A stretch of 55,177 nt of DNA, taken from IMG/VR virus record IMGVR_UViG_3300023175_000047, positions 1-55,177 of that record. One strand, 5' to 3'. The notes under the pieces were generated by a model. It made no database searches. It was not told the DNA's origin and saw nothing but the letters and a program-made list of their open reading frames with translations. Made by a program: the position numbers and the translations under genes. Source of the stretch: a virus. This document shows positions 9,201 through 18,500 of this stretch, piece after piece (the first letter of the stretch is position 1; each line of letters begins with the position of its first letter).

Positions 9201-9823
9201 ACACATCAAGACAAGCTTCTTTTCGATTTGACCTAACTGGAACTATTAGCGATATGTACAGTGATCCTAACTTTTTAGTATATAATGACCGTCTCTCTTT
9301 TGAAGTTGAAAAATGGTCTTCAGCAAATGCGATCTTTGAAGCCGATTCAACTGCCACAACAACTTATAATTCAACTTCAGATTCTTATACAATTATTGGT
9401 GATCAATATGAAATAAAAAATCTAAGAGTCATAAATGAATTTGACCATGAAGAAGTTGGTAATCCAGATTATCGTTATTATTCACCAATTGTCACACTTG
9501 CTGATGATTTTGAAGCAATGCAGTTATATGTTCAGATGGATGCGATTCTCAAAAGAAGTGGTGAGATATTTGTTTATTATCGAACTCTTGAAAGTTCATC
9601 TGCTCTTGAAGAATTGAGAAACAAAAGATTCACAAGAATGGAATTTAAAACACACCCTGCGGATAAATATTCAAATAATAATCGTTCAAAAACAATTGAG
9701 TTTGAAACAAATCGAACAGGCCAAAGATTCAAATATTTCCAAGTGAAGGTATGTTTCACAAGTTCAAATTTCATTGAAGTTCCTATTATCGAAAATATTC
9801 GTATTTTAGCATTAGATAACTAA
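3257..9823 (+). CDS. Giant DUF4815-type baseplate/tail structural protein (2188 aa)
   Basis: The N-terminus (residues about 10-75: YFIKDPGLAFSQILFKPGYPLQ, AELITLQNIINEQIRRFGRHIFKEGSIV) is the characteristic start of the DUF4815 virion proteins of T4-like marine phages: 'flawed once' segments where a chain of fibre or baseplate material is anchored by a helix rich in Gln/Asn. A later signature, LQKRIENLEDIAQLNSLE (about residues 1237-1254), matches the coiled stretch of that family. The rest is beta-rich with Asn/Asp/Tyr and no membrane segment. It starts after AAAGGA and is the first gene of the rightward late operon. The length is well above what I expect for the family, so extra receptor or decoration domains are likely in the C-terminal 900 residues. 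Location expected: baseplate or proximal tail fibre. The DUF4815 call is from memory of the family pattern. Confidence 0.75.
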   Translation: MANYKTLENEIGNSPYFIKDPGLAFSQILFKPGYPLQSAELITLQNIINEQIRRFGRHIFKEGSIVHLEKGLSSESECLLFELDDLAQGIKVKNGDRITFRVNGTNLLNSFGSADFTAVELKNSFIDQDDGGNNIVYPNLLAIEENVAFPDPGPGVTVEVYVGYGAGTLLGTLLQNQPKIGRFCSIGNGTFFVGGYFTNIAEQSMIYWYDDQREINCELGVQLTWEIADISHPTFGQFLFDPAENAFNENSPGADRLILKLELARKPLGYNQLESDWKFIPLVKYQENKLIYRIKYPIYAELGETLARRTYEINGNFVVDEFRMETVEDAALKGIHQISNRNVITPNEEIYWTINGQGTNYKDKLEVGNYLLFGDSIRYNRLLRIEQIDDNYNMIVSDIHYDDYDDEVTGEQTLQQMWDYSNPFEISLRDESKLNYTIFEGLAYVKGWRYEKEFITKLRDNKARETKIVPETVSPNRHYFVLNYDEHGSFIPNQYINTEHFIDFERLEEVDLHCTENKEYYELDITDFGFNSWLPGYYTEDHLVEIDNAAFRCVETGTHKYEILKYTKNELTGIPKDTRVHTMKRTVGLTNYTAQYELDRIEKTLETPYTIDAPSNYMPSISSTNKANTTFDVTKSIVEFSRTSGRYDLDFANNDFVVISNSTFSTFGQVANTLPLTATNIEIRTFPGLFEDGGDYQIKKPSEEDYHNYQYNSTKIGTIRSNSVSSNHPDRFYFSHFNLFKGDVTNAFVFKVENTNEVTVLDLRISFASDVYNNMTLTHASQEWPITDYNGDTQTFTLGNVTLSNPINFSQGAVIGIRAEFKDVRSIVKTRYPDGKEFKANIRRDMIDYPMVKTPNGTQQKFRLLLNEGEGEVKSVMVDSNAYDIFRQHLLTAGSQTDTFHINLTTANVANNNLGTKTQVYAADNIPDPANLSNILYAKGENIPIDSSIISGGNLTLVLRKEIPVGSKIIVHLEVTVQQPQLRTKDLQEAYEDRFDVDVDTATGLFSTSSRNQSLRSFELTHSDIYRVRKIEIAAGKSVVGLGAGQAVDMTHYFDLDTGQRETHYDHGRINLKPNLELPSIVGGSSVYGFIVTYDYFKPSAGHYFTVNSYKDIHYRKIPTFVDPTNKKFPLRNVIDFRPVRQPAGSTFEYDQEVDFTSDSIDLEYEYYLNEEKIISIEGNGSTEIEVQFADKKNHTESDYHIKLYDVKIPAYTFDFNDVEYKMIDNRNFEMSDIARLQKRIENLEDIAQLNSLELQTIQTKLVNSNGDPRYKNGMIVDMFAGFNVADIDEPGFAASIDLYNMKMHPKFTSTNFPLKLVSTVSSAFPTVNRNIAHLPITSFKEIGSHVQTHGSANQIKLSAEFFWYRDGILTLHPFSESWYSQNIPAQPNTNDDNQYKNWNVLQADAHGTQWSEWDHYIFGQETEDSTVTVLNATLSQKTGLMVNNKNNIEKVINRRKINTTLNYYSKNIRVGYVFQRASSVTSQHHATDIYRIELGHSDTAIIPSQHEGMRLYFKHSGTLTEAKFKALYQGFAITQTIAGTGIANGIIQHIIKDTTVATNHYYLYVTNIDVHKFVAGSLNELNGSIDDVHDFSNQLVDNEFHVICGDFEIGEKDYPLNSVIDVRIVNPGNSTVEGSSKFYMSALIETMTSHCQSIRPAVKKLYNHDHESSYAPYIDDRTYKINSSIPIPTRLHQPFVVDHSMFLTSVLIQCKNDSSDIQRFTVAIQPIVNDYVSPSIVLPFSEVRVDVPANFDGIKDVRFDIPVFVTSNKDYAVVIFSNTGRNSDVLKFYTESSWNNSTVFYTDCYTVSNTGVPQQQTDTKLSIKLYHAVFDTTKTYEMFLHMKDPMTAVHADLSRLNMSTLNLADTDIRYYWKARNYDSLVQDAVSAPVLANKTIIHDKRKIFSQLDYETVVHMKSSNPYFTPMIDLERASILPIEHEINNGALKQKLISGNGTRTGAFTGDLRLIATEQPHSTLTDYDYNTSRQASFRFDLTGTISDMYSDPNFLVYNDRLSFEVEKWSSANAIFEADSTATTTYNSTSDSYTIIGDQYEIKNLRVINEFDHEEVGNPDYRYYSPIVTLADDFEAMQLYVQMDAILKRSGEIFVYYRTLESSSALEELRNKRFTRMEFKTHPADKYSNNNRSKTIEFETNRTGQRFKYFQVKVCFTSSNFIEVPIIENIRILALDN

Positions 9824-9832
9824 GGAGGTATC

Positions 9833-12800
9833 TTGCCCGTACTTAATGTAAAGCCACAAAGTATTGATGTTGGTTCTTGTAAACCACCACAAAGAATTGA
9901 TGTAGGGTTAAGAGACCATCATCAAACATGGCTCGCCAATTACAATGAAATACGAACTGAAGTAAACAAAGCAACCTGTGATGCTGCGCCACGAACCATT
10001 GTCTATCGCAATCATCATGGTTCTATCGGAGCTAATGCAGTTTTTACAAGTGAACTTGTTCTTGGTTCAACAAATCCAAATGTTCCTGGAGTCGTCCCAC
10101 CCATTGTGATGAGTTCAACAGAATTCAAAACAAGCCCTGGTGTTACAACAACAATTCAAGGACCAGCTTTCTTTGGAAACACAACAACCTTTCAAGCAGG
10201 AAGCACAACATATTTTGAAGGTCCTTTATCCGCAAATGACACGGCTAACTTCAACGACCGTGTAAACTTTTATGGATACACGCATTTTCATCCATCAAGT
10301 ATTCTCAAGGTAGATGGTATCAGTTATTTTGATGAAGAGATGTTCATCAATGATAATGTTGATATGACAGGTGACCTAACATTAGTTGGTGACATTGCTC
10401 AAACTGGTAATACTGTAATTGATGGAAACTTAGATGTTGGTGATGACCTAATTGTTCGTGGAAATTTATCTGTTCTCGGTGACCATTCAACATTTGAAGT
10501 GAGTGACCTGAGAGTTGAAGATAAAAACATCATTGTCAATCACGGTGCGGTCAGTGCTGCTACAGATGCTGGTATTTGGTTTCAGCATTTTGTTGACACA
10601 AAAGCTGGTTACATGACAGTTGATGACTGGTCAACAGACTATCTCACATTCAAAGCACCAACTGCCTTTGAGATGAAAGTTGACATACCAGTTAAAGATG
10701 TTCTCTTTCGTTTAGAAGCAGACTTTGCCGCTGATCAAGAACTTCTCACAACATCAGACGTAGCACATCGTTCACTGCTTCTTGACAAATCATACACAAG
10801 ACACTTTGATGTTCCAAGTTACACACAACAACATGATCCGATAGCAAAGGATAAAGGTTGGTTGTCCACACCTTGGGTCTACACAAATGCTGTTGAATCA
10901 AATGATAATTTGACTGATGCGAATACAACTGGTCTTTACATGGGAACAACCTCATTCACAGTGCGTGATGAGGTTGCCTTGTATTCTCATGGTGAACATA
11001 AAATGTTCTTGAATCAGTTTGGTGATATTGGTTTCGGAACAAAGTTTCCAACAGCAGATTTACATTTGTTCAAAGAAGATCCTACCTTCCGTATTTCAAC
11101 AATTGATTATACTTCAAAAGCTACACTTTCATTCACAGACTTTAGTGAACGAATTGACACAGGCAGCATGTACCTTGAGTTTGATTCCTCAACAGGTGAC
11201 GGCTTACTTGAATTGACAACTCAAAGTCCTCTCAATCAATTTGCGATTTCAGTTGGAGGTTATCTAAAACAACCTGAAATCACCATCACAAATTCAACAA
11301 TCACCATTCATGATGATGTTGAAATCTATGGAAATGAATATGTCTCGAATGAATTGATTGTGGATAACACATTGTTTGTTCGTTCTCATTTAGTTGGTGT
11401 CAATCGCATTTCACCTGACGAAGCTTTAGATGTTTCAGGTAATATCAAAGGTGATAGTGATTTGATTCTCAATGGTCTTGAACCATTTGTTTTGATTGGA
11501 CCTTCAATCACTTCTCTTGAAAATATGGGAAGAAGTGGAATCGCAATTGAAGAACAAAGTCCTCTTGTTCAAATGACTGTAACAGAACCAAATTATCGAC
11601 ATGGCTCAATTCTTTATTTCAATGATTCAACTCATGATAAACATTGGGTAATGGGTACAGTCAATAATGGTTCAGCAATTGACTTAGGTAAAGCTCATGG
11701 GTCAACCATAAACACACCTGAATATGGTCTTGATGAATATCATGGTGAAACATTGATGCGAATTGATGAAACAGATCGAGTTCAATGGTATCTTGAATCA
11801 ACAGATTCCGATCCAGCAATGAGACTGAACACAAGAAATAACGGTGTTCATCTCTATCTTGGTGAACAAAATGATCTATTTGCATTAACAACTAATACCA
11901 CGTCCTACACTGCCAATTACTTCAGCTCGAGTGTGCAGTGGCACGGAGATTCTGCTACAGATACAATCGGTGAACTTACATATTTTCCAAATGGAAATGA
12001 TGATGGAGAGTTTGGTTCTTTCCGATTTTCAAGAACAGATGGTACAGTCAATCAAAGTGTTCCTTCTGCTAAAGTTGGTGCTAATCAATTCTTTGCAAAT
12101 GATAAAATTGGGATCTCACAAACAACACCTACCGCAGAACTACACATTACTAAAGACTATGCTGAAACTTTAGTTGAAACAGAAGATAGAGACACATTTG
12201 TTAAAGTTTCTGTAGATGATGCTACAAGTGAAGCAATTGTTCATGGGGAACATACTTCAGGAAGTTCATACTTTAAAATGAAAGCAACTAATCCTGCGAC
12301 TTTGGAATTAGTCTCCGACACTTATTCAATTGAACAATCAGCAGACCATTCCTCTGGAGAGTTAATTCTTAACTTGAGTGAAACTATTACTCCAGCTTCC
12401 TATATTGCAAAATCAGATACAACTGATACTGGTCATTACATAGAACGTCCACGAATGAAGTTAGCATTATCTCTTATGGATAATGCTGGTGCTCCTCAAG
12501 TGTACGAAAAAAGAAATTCAAAAACAACAGATTCTGTATTCGAACAAACAATTACAGACACTACGATCTATGAAGAATATCATGTAGATTTACAGAAAAA
12601 AGTATTAGATTTAAAAAACACATTTACAGCATATGAAGTGCTATCAGCAGGAAGTAATTACATTCAAAATTACATAGACTCTTCTACTCTTTATGCAAAT
12701 TCTACTATAAGCCTAGACAATGGATCAAGTATATCATTTGAGATAAGTGGTAATGATGTACGATGGATTAGTAGTAATCCTTTGAATAAATTTGAAATTC

Positions 12801-13834
12801 ATAATCGACAAGCTGATGGTAAATTAGACGTAGCGTTTAGTAGTGAAAGATATAAACTTGTACACACTAATCCAACAGATGTAGCGATCTATTGTGCTTA
12901 TCGTGATAAGTTTGTCATAAAGCTACCAACAACATTTGAATCACCAGTTTATTTCAATGATAAAGTAGTTGCAAATTCAAGTGTTGACATAGAAGGACCG
13001 CTTACTGTTGAGGGTCCTTCTCAATTCAATGACAGTGTAACTGTAGAAGGACCATTCACAGGAAATGGTGATGCTGTATTCAACAGCAAACTTATATCGA
13101 ATGATGAATTTATTTCAGAAGGAACAGCAGAATTCAATGAAGATGTAACATTTAATGATGAAGTAATATACTCTTCAACGTCAAATACAACATTTGATGG
13201 ACCAATTACATTCAATGAAGAGGTACATTATTCTGAAACGTCAAATACAACGTTTGATGGACCGAGCTATTTTAATGAAGATATTACTATAAATGAAGAT
13301 GCTACATTTACAGTCCATAGTGCAAATTCTAATTTTACAAATACTGTCAATTTTTATAGTAATACTATCTTCGAGGGAGATACTATTCTTGAAGGAGATA
13401 CTTATGTTGGTGGTGGTGGAATATCTTCTAATGACGATCCAGACTTCAAGTTGGCATGGAAAAAAGAAATCAGCAATGCTTCTGGTGTATCAGATGCTAT
13501 ATGCTTTTCTGGGTTCAATGCTAGTGTATTTTCTGTAATGGGTGATGTAGATATTTACATATATGATAAAGACTTTTCAAGTTCTCCATTTGGTGTAAGT
13601 TATCTTAACTTAAAAATAGCCGGTTATAAAATATCAGGACAAACTCTTAACATGACACTTCAAGAAACTCAAACCGCAATTGGTGATGATTACGCAAGTG
13701 CTTATACAAAAGTCCAGGGCAATTGTATTAAATTATACCCAGCAGTAAAAGCAAGTGACCCAACTCAAGATGCTGGAGCTTATGATTATAAAGTGATTTT
13801 TAGAGGAGTTATTAAAAACGGAGATTTGAGTTGA
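9833..13834 (+). CDS. Fibre-like virion structural protein with beta-repeat segments, TTG start
   Basis: The 1333-residue frame has no ATG near its start; it begins with TTG at 9833, five bases after a perfect AAGGAGG, so that start is convincing. Residues about 100-235 carry the motif series of T4-like marine fibre proteins (GDLTLVGDI, IDGNLDVGDDLIVRGNLSVLGD, then DLRVEDKNIIVNHG). A second series of hexapeptide-like strands (xVEGPxxFNxxVxxxG, TFDGPITFNEEV) spans about 1042-1200 and should form a trimeric beta-helix or prism. The C-terminal 120 residues form a compact, aromatic head. The last 15 residues are copied immediately downstream (13854-13886). No S74 domain is present. Likely a long tail fibre or baseplate spike component, adhesive at its C-terminus. 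Confidence 0.75.
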   Translation: MPVLNVKPQSIDVGSCKPPQRIDVGLRDHHQTWLANYNEIRTEVNKATCDAAPRTIVYRNHHGSIGANAVFTSELVLGSTNPNVPGVVPPIVMSSTEFKTSPGVTTTIQGPAFFGNTTTFQAGSTTYFEGPLSANDTANFNDRVNFYGYTHFHPSSILKVDGISYFDEEMFINDNVDMTGDLTLVGDIAQTGNTVIDGNLDVGDDLIVRGNLSVLGDHSTFEVSDLRVEDKNIIVNHGAVSAATDAGIWFQHFVDTKAGYMTVDDWSTDYLTFKAPTAFEMKVDIPVKDVLFRLEADFAADQELLTTSDVAHRSLLLDKSYTRHFDVPSYTQQHDPIAKDKGWLSTPWVYTNAVESNDNLTDANTTGLYMGTTSFTVRDEVALYSHGEHKMFLNQFGDIGFGTKFPTADLHLFKEDPTFRISTIDYTSKATLSFTDFSERIDTGSMYLEFDSSTGDGLLELTTQSPLNQFAISVGGYLKQPEITITNSTITIHDDVEIYGNEYVSNELIVDNTLFVRSHLVGVNRISPDEALDVSGNIKGDSDLILNGLEPFVLIGPSITSLENMGRSGIAIEEQSPLVQMTVTEPNYRHGSILYFNDSTHDKHWVMGTVNNGSAIDLGKAHGSTINTPEYGLDEYHGETLMRIDETDRVQWYLESTDSDPAMRLNTRNNGVHLYLGEQNDLFALTTNTTSYTANYFSSSVQWHGDSATDTIGELTYFPNGNDDGEFGSFRFSRTDGTVNQSVPSAKVGANQFFANDKIGISQTTPTAELHITKDYAETLVETEDRDTFVKVSVDDATSEAIVHGEHTSGSSYFKMKATNPATLELVSDTYSIEQSADHSSGELILNLSETITPASYIAKSDTTDTGHYIERPRMKLALSLMDNAGAPQVYEKRNSKTTDSVFEQTITDTTIYEEYHVDLQKKVLDLKNTFTAYEVLSAGSNYIQNYIDSSTLYANSTISLDNGSSISFEISGNDVRWISSNPLNKFEIHNRQADGKLDVAFSSERYKLVHTNPTDVAIYCAYRDKFVIKLPTTFESPVYFNDKVVANSSVDIEGPLTVEGPSQFNDSVTVEGPFTGNGDAVFNSKLISNDEFISEGTAEFNEDVTFNDEVIYSSTSNTTFDGPITFNEEVHYSETSNTTFDGPSYFNEDITINEDATFTVHSANSNFTNTVNFYSNTIFEGDTILEGDTYVGGGGISSNDDPDFKLAWKKEISNASGVSDAICFSGFNASVFSVMGDVDIYIYDKDFSSSPFGVSYLNLKIAGYKISGQTLNMTLQETQTAIGDDYASAYTKVQGNCIKLYPAVKASDPTQDAGAYDYKVIFRGVIKNGDLS
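13787..13819 (+). repeat. 33-base direct repeat, copy 1 (inside the fibre gene end)
   Basis: Thirty-three bases identical to 13854-13886, offset 67. This copy encodes YKVIFRGVIKN, near the C-terminus of the 9833-13834 product. Confidence 0.9.
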
Positions 13835-13847
13835 GAGGAATAAGTAG

Positions 13848-13901
13848 ATGAAATATAAAGTGATTTTTAGAGGAGTTATTAAAAACCGAGAAATGGAGTA
13901 A
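13848..13901 (+). pseudogene. 17-codon remnant repeating the C-terminus of the preceding fibre protein
   Basis: ATG at 13848 opens MKYKVIFRGVIKNREME then TAA. The central YKVIFRGVIKN is identical, in DNA as well as protein, to the end of the upstream gene, so this is a duplicated gene tail rather than an independent gene. A ribosome-like GAGAGGA precedes it, so it may be translated or may act only to couple translation to the gene at 13905, whose GGAG lies within it. Confidence 0.6.
13854..13886 (+). repeat. 33-base direct repeat, copy 2 (intergenic)
   Basis: Identical to 13787-13819. It lies in the 70-base gap before the Ig-domain gene and, with copy 1, marks a probable recombination junction. 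Confidence 0.9.
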
Positions 13902-13904
13902 ACT

Positions 13905-15536
13905 ATGTTATTTCAAGAAAATATTGTTTCAGATGGAGCTACCACAGTCTATCAATATAAAGATCCGGCGGCAATTGACTCCAATGGTAATCTTAACACT
14001 TCACATCCATCAATACATTTTAATTTAAGTTTTACTATGCGTAATTCTGATGGTATGATGAACAACTTTCAAATAGGGAATCTTATATACATAACAGAAG
14101 CTACATATGGTAGTAATTTCCATTGTATTGATCCTTCGAAATATGAAACAGATCATAGGCGATGGTATAAATTTACATTACTATTTGGTGATAATGGGAT
14201 GCTAGTTGACCCTGATGCAAAATCAAATTATACGTCGGGTGGAGTACCTATTTCGGGTGGTCTGAAGATGGATGGAAATAGCCTCGTTAAGGCCTATTAT
14301 AATACCCCGGGAATATATCCAAGTGCTGCTGAACTTGCCAGCGGACAAATATCGCTTTATGCATCTACACGAAGCGGACTTTTAAGACAGGCCGATGATC
14401 CTGTAGCTGATTGGGTGGCAGGTACGGGCGCTTGTGATTGGACTATTAATTGTATTCATAACTTTACTCTTCCAGACCTAACAGCACCTACAATTACAGG
14501 CCCGAATTATCCTGCTTCTGATATTGTTATAGTAGGCTCAGAAAAGTATGTCAAATCAAATTCGATCACAGTTTCTTATTCAGCAACTGATACCGAATCT
14601 GGTGTTGCTGGAATTTGGATTGATGGAGTTCAAGCAAGTTCATCTGGAAGCGCATCAAAAACATATACAGGACCTACTCCTTTTACAACTGAAGCATACG
14701 CTGAAGACGTTGCGGGAAATCAATCAGCACCAACAAGTTCTGAATCTTTTAAATTTGATAATAATCCACCAACAGTTGCGATACAGGCTCAAAATCCAAA
14801 AGTAATTGGTGGTAAAGATTATTATAACGGTACTGTAGATATTCAAATAGACACGGATGATAATGAATCAGGTTTAGATAATGGTGACTTAATTATTAAT
14901 GGCACAACTACATCATTTACTACAACAACAGGACAGACAACTTATACAAAAACAATTGGTCCTGCTGATGGGATTATCGAAGGTGTAAATGCTGTTGAGT
15001 ATGTATCAAAAGATAAGGTAGGTAATCAAGATTCTGATACTGTAGTTTTTTATGTTGATAAGACTAAACCCGATGGATACATTATATTTTCAGCAGGAAA
15101 TAAAATACGCTCACGGGGTGGAACTTTATATACTAAAGAAACAAATGTTGATGTTGATTTACATTTTGGAGATGCTGGCGCCGATCCATCTGGTGTGACT
15201 AAAGGACTCATTCAAATTAACAACAGTGCTACACCTTCTGTTGGTAGTTTTGCAAGTGGTATAAGTTTATCTTCTTCACCAAAAACTTCACATAATGTCA
15301 CTGGACTTGTAAGTGGTCAAGTAAACACATTAACTTTTTTTGTAATAGATGCTGTTGATAACATATCAACAGGTGATACTATATCAGTAACTGTAGAGCA
15401 AGTAGATCCTTCGGGTTCAATACAAATTTCAAGCGCAGAAACACCGAAAATAACAAAATCAACTACAAATTATATTAACGATGGCGTTGTGGAACTAAAT
15501 GTAACTCATTCAGATTCAGAATCTGATTTATTTTAA
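13905..15536 (+). CDS. Ig-like domain adhesin, apparently truncated
   Basis: Residues 1-190 form a unique, mixed alpha/beta N-terminal domain. From about 196 come Ig-like domains opened by the linker D-x-x-x-P (DLTAPTITGP 196, DNNPPTVAIQ 285, DKTKPDGYIIF 385, DPSGSIQIS 500), each with a central S-G turn after D-x-E-S (DTESGVAG, DNESGLDN) and a DxxGNQ loop near its end. The fourth domain stops after about 43 residues, exactly in the DSES turn, so the protein ends in mid-fold. This suggests truncation by recombination or a stop mutation. GGAG lies seven bases before the ATG. Likely a surface-exposed virion adhesin. Confidence 0.7.
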   Translation: MLFQENIVSDGATTVYQYKDPAAIDSNGNLNTSHPSIHFNLSFTMRNSDGMMNNFQIGNLIYITEATYGSNFHCIDPSKYETDHRRWYKFTLLFGDNGMLVDPDAKSNYTSGGVPISGGLKMDGNSLVKAYYNTPGIYPSAAELASGQISLYASTRSGLLRQADDPVADWVAGTGACDWTINCIHNFTLPDLTAPTITGPNYPASDIVIVGSEKYVKSNSITVSYSATDTESGVAGIWIDGVQASSSGSASKTYTGPTPFTTEAYAEDVAGNQSAPTSSESFKFDNNPPTVAIQAQNPKVIGGKDYYNGTVDIQIDTDDNESGLDNGDLIINGTTTSFTTTTGQTTYTKTIGPADGIIEGVNAVEYVSKDKVGNQDSDTVVFYVDKTKPDGYIIFSAGNKIRSRGGTLYTKETNVDVDLHFGDAGADPSGVTKGLIQINNSATPSVGSFASGISLSSSPKTSHNVTGLVSGQVNTLTFFVIDAVDNISTGDTISVTVEQVDPSGSIQISSAETPKITKSTTNYINDGVVELNVTHSDSESDLF

Positions 15537-15568
15537 GCTATCTCACACAATTATTTAAGGATTTTTGA

Positions 15569-18500
15569 ATGCCAACCGAAGTTTTACCTGTTGTTTATGG
15601 GGTTAGTAGTTGGTCTGTTAATTATATAACAGGCCATCCAATGTATCCTAAACCTTGGAATGTTATAGTTTGGCTTGAAGGTAATCTAACAGTAATAAAA
15701 GGATTTGATAGTGAAGCAGAGGCGATGGCTGTTACAGAAATTACCAAAGACACTTCATTCTTTCCCACTTTCACTGGGACTAAAGTAACAAGAGGTTCTA
15801 CAGAAATCCCGGCAGAAGCTACTAGTGTAAAAATTTATTCTGTAATTCATGATATGGGTGGAGGTGGAGGTGGATCTTCATGTGGAGATGGAACTCCAGA
15901 ACCACCATCGGGACAGTTAGGCAATAATGGTGTGGATGGTTGGACTAGAACACCAGGAGAGTTTAACAATGCAACAATTCGTGTCCAAGCCATTCATTGT
16001 ACAGGTGGTCCAGGTACAACTGTAGGTTCAGATACTCTTGCTGCAAAAGAATATTGGTTTGACTTTAAAGGGAATGGAACTGCCGGTGACATTAATTTTT
16101 ATGGATATTATATTCCTAAACTTCACGAAGTTGTTGATAATGGTTGGATACCAGATAAGACATGGGTATGGGTATGGACTGGAAATGCTGCGCCAACAGA
16201 AGGTCGTTCGACAGGTGATAGTCAAATCTTGTTACATATGTCCGAAATTGATAATAGGTGGGTACAGGTTTACATTGACAAAACACAAAATATCTTTAAA
16301 GTTTGTGGTGCGGAGTTAAGTTCTGGCGAAACACTGACCACTGGAACAAACTCGGCTCTTGGATTTCATCATGTGACTTTATCTCCTATGGATGGAAGTG
16401 GAGGCGGAGGAGGTGGAGGGGGTGGTGGCTCTACTTGTGCTGGTTGGGATGAATCTCAAGGAGTAACTGATTGGGTTGCTGGTCCGATTCAGGATTTGGA
16501 ATATTATTATCTTGCGGGTGGACCTGCTGAGAATGCTGGTGGAGGGTTTTTTGGACAAGTAGGATTACAACAAGATGGAAATGGATTTTATCATGATGAA
16601 GGAGATCCTGGTCAAGCATTAACAGTATTTAAAAATTCTACTCTAGCAAATATTATTGGTGCGGTCAAGCACATGTGGGCTAAAACTCCAATAACTCATG
16701 ACCCTTATTATGTTCTTACTGAAGGATTGAATGGATTTATAGTCGAAGGTTTTGAATTATCTAAGTTAGCTGATGCAAAAGCTGCCGCTCAGGCTTATTT
16801 TGATAGTGGATGGAGAGTAGTAACTATTGGCTTCTGCGGACCCGCCGGTTCTGATATTATATCTGCAACAGATATAGGAGGAACAAATTCAAGCGGTGAT
16901 GGCGGAGGCGGCGGAGGCGGCGGAGGCGGTGGTGGTGGTGGTGCTGGAAGTGGACCACCATATAGTTATACTTATTATGGTCAATCATCAAGTTGGACTA
17001 AAATTGGTTGTGTATCATTACCAGTTCAAGCCGTGCTTGGTGCTTCTATAAACAATGGTACAACAGATCCTATACCTGCTGGTAATTATTCAAGCGGTGA
17101 TTTTGAAATAATTCTCGATTCAAGTGCGCTAGCCGATTTTAAGAAAATATATCAAAGTTTTAATCCATCTGGAGCTATACCAGATCCTGTGTGGATATTA
17201 GATGCCGCAGGTTATCCAACTCAAACTGCCAATTTCTGGAATTGGTGGTCTGAAGCCGATGGTAAAGAATATTATCCGCCACAAACAATGGGTTCAACTG
17301 GTGGTTATGCTCTTGGGGCAAGAATAAAAGGAGCAAAGCCAGGTCTGATTCAGTGGTATTGGGATCATGCGGGAACAGTATTTGGTTTAACATTAAAAGG
17401 AGATATTCAAGTTGATGTAGACATACCTTATACTGGTTGGAACCTTGATATGTGTCTGCTTAAGTTCAATGCTTTGGCGGGACCTTATCCACCTAGTGGC
17501 GGCGGAGGCGGAGGCGGAGGCGGAGGCGGAGGCGGAGGTGGTGGCGTCCCGACATCCGTTACAGTTGCTCCAATCACACCACCAACTCAACCAAGTTTCG
17601 CAACAAGCGGTGGTTCAATTATATTAAAAACTGGTACAGCACCTTCATTCTCTGTTACACCACCAACATATGCTGAATTTGAAACTAGTGGTATACCAGT
17701 ATCTGGTGCTTCTACCGATCCTCTTTCTTATGCTAGTTTAACATTAAACATACTGAATCGTGTATTTTATTATCTAAGAGACATCGCAGGAAATATAAAA
17801 AGTGTTGGTTCTATTGATGTATATCCCGATACGGATGGACCTGAAATCACTAATGTTAATCTGACATTTAATAAACCACAACCTTATACTGTTGACTTTA
17901 ATGCTCCTGAAGTAGTTACCGCATCTGCGACATTTACGTTAAGAGATGTTGGTGTGGGTATCAAAGAATGGGCTTATGATGTTGGAGATGGTGTTTTACT
18001 ATACAGAACAGACCAAGTAACTAATGCTCCAAATACACCATATAATGTATCTGCGAGTAAAAGCTTTACAATATTTCCATATGTAATCAGTTCAATTAAT
18101 GTACCTTCAATGGTCACACAATCAGATACTAATAGCACAAATGGTTTAGTAGTGCTTCACGATAATATAGTTATTGATTGGTCTGATAATTTGTATGGAT
18201 ATGAATATGCTTTAAAATTTGTATTAGAATATGAATTAGAAGGATTTCAATGGCCGCATCCTTCTGATCCTGCTGGATCAGAGTTCCCATCAATATGTAA
18301 ATTAGATATTACATATAATAATGGAAGTACAACAGATGTTATCTATAGTGACGATTTGCAAAATATCGGACCAGGTCCTGCTCAAAACCCAAGTGCTTTG
18401 ATTAAAGTAGATAATGTAAATCCTAAAGAACTTTATGTTTTTCGAACGCCTTCTGATGAGTTAACAGGAACATTAGATATCATACTTTCACTAAAAGCAG

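Noticed and set aside
15500-15600. Programmed frameshift joining the truncated Ig adhesin to the next gene
   Set aside because: No slippery heptamer was seen and the downstream frame has a TGA just before its ATG.
17393-17627. ORFs with Ala-Glu or Ser-Ala repeats over the (GGCGGA)n tract
   Set aside because: Off-frame readings of the microsatellite inside the adhesin gene.
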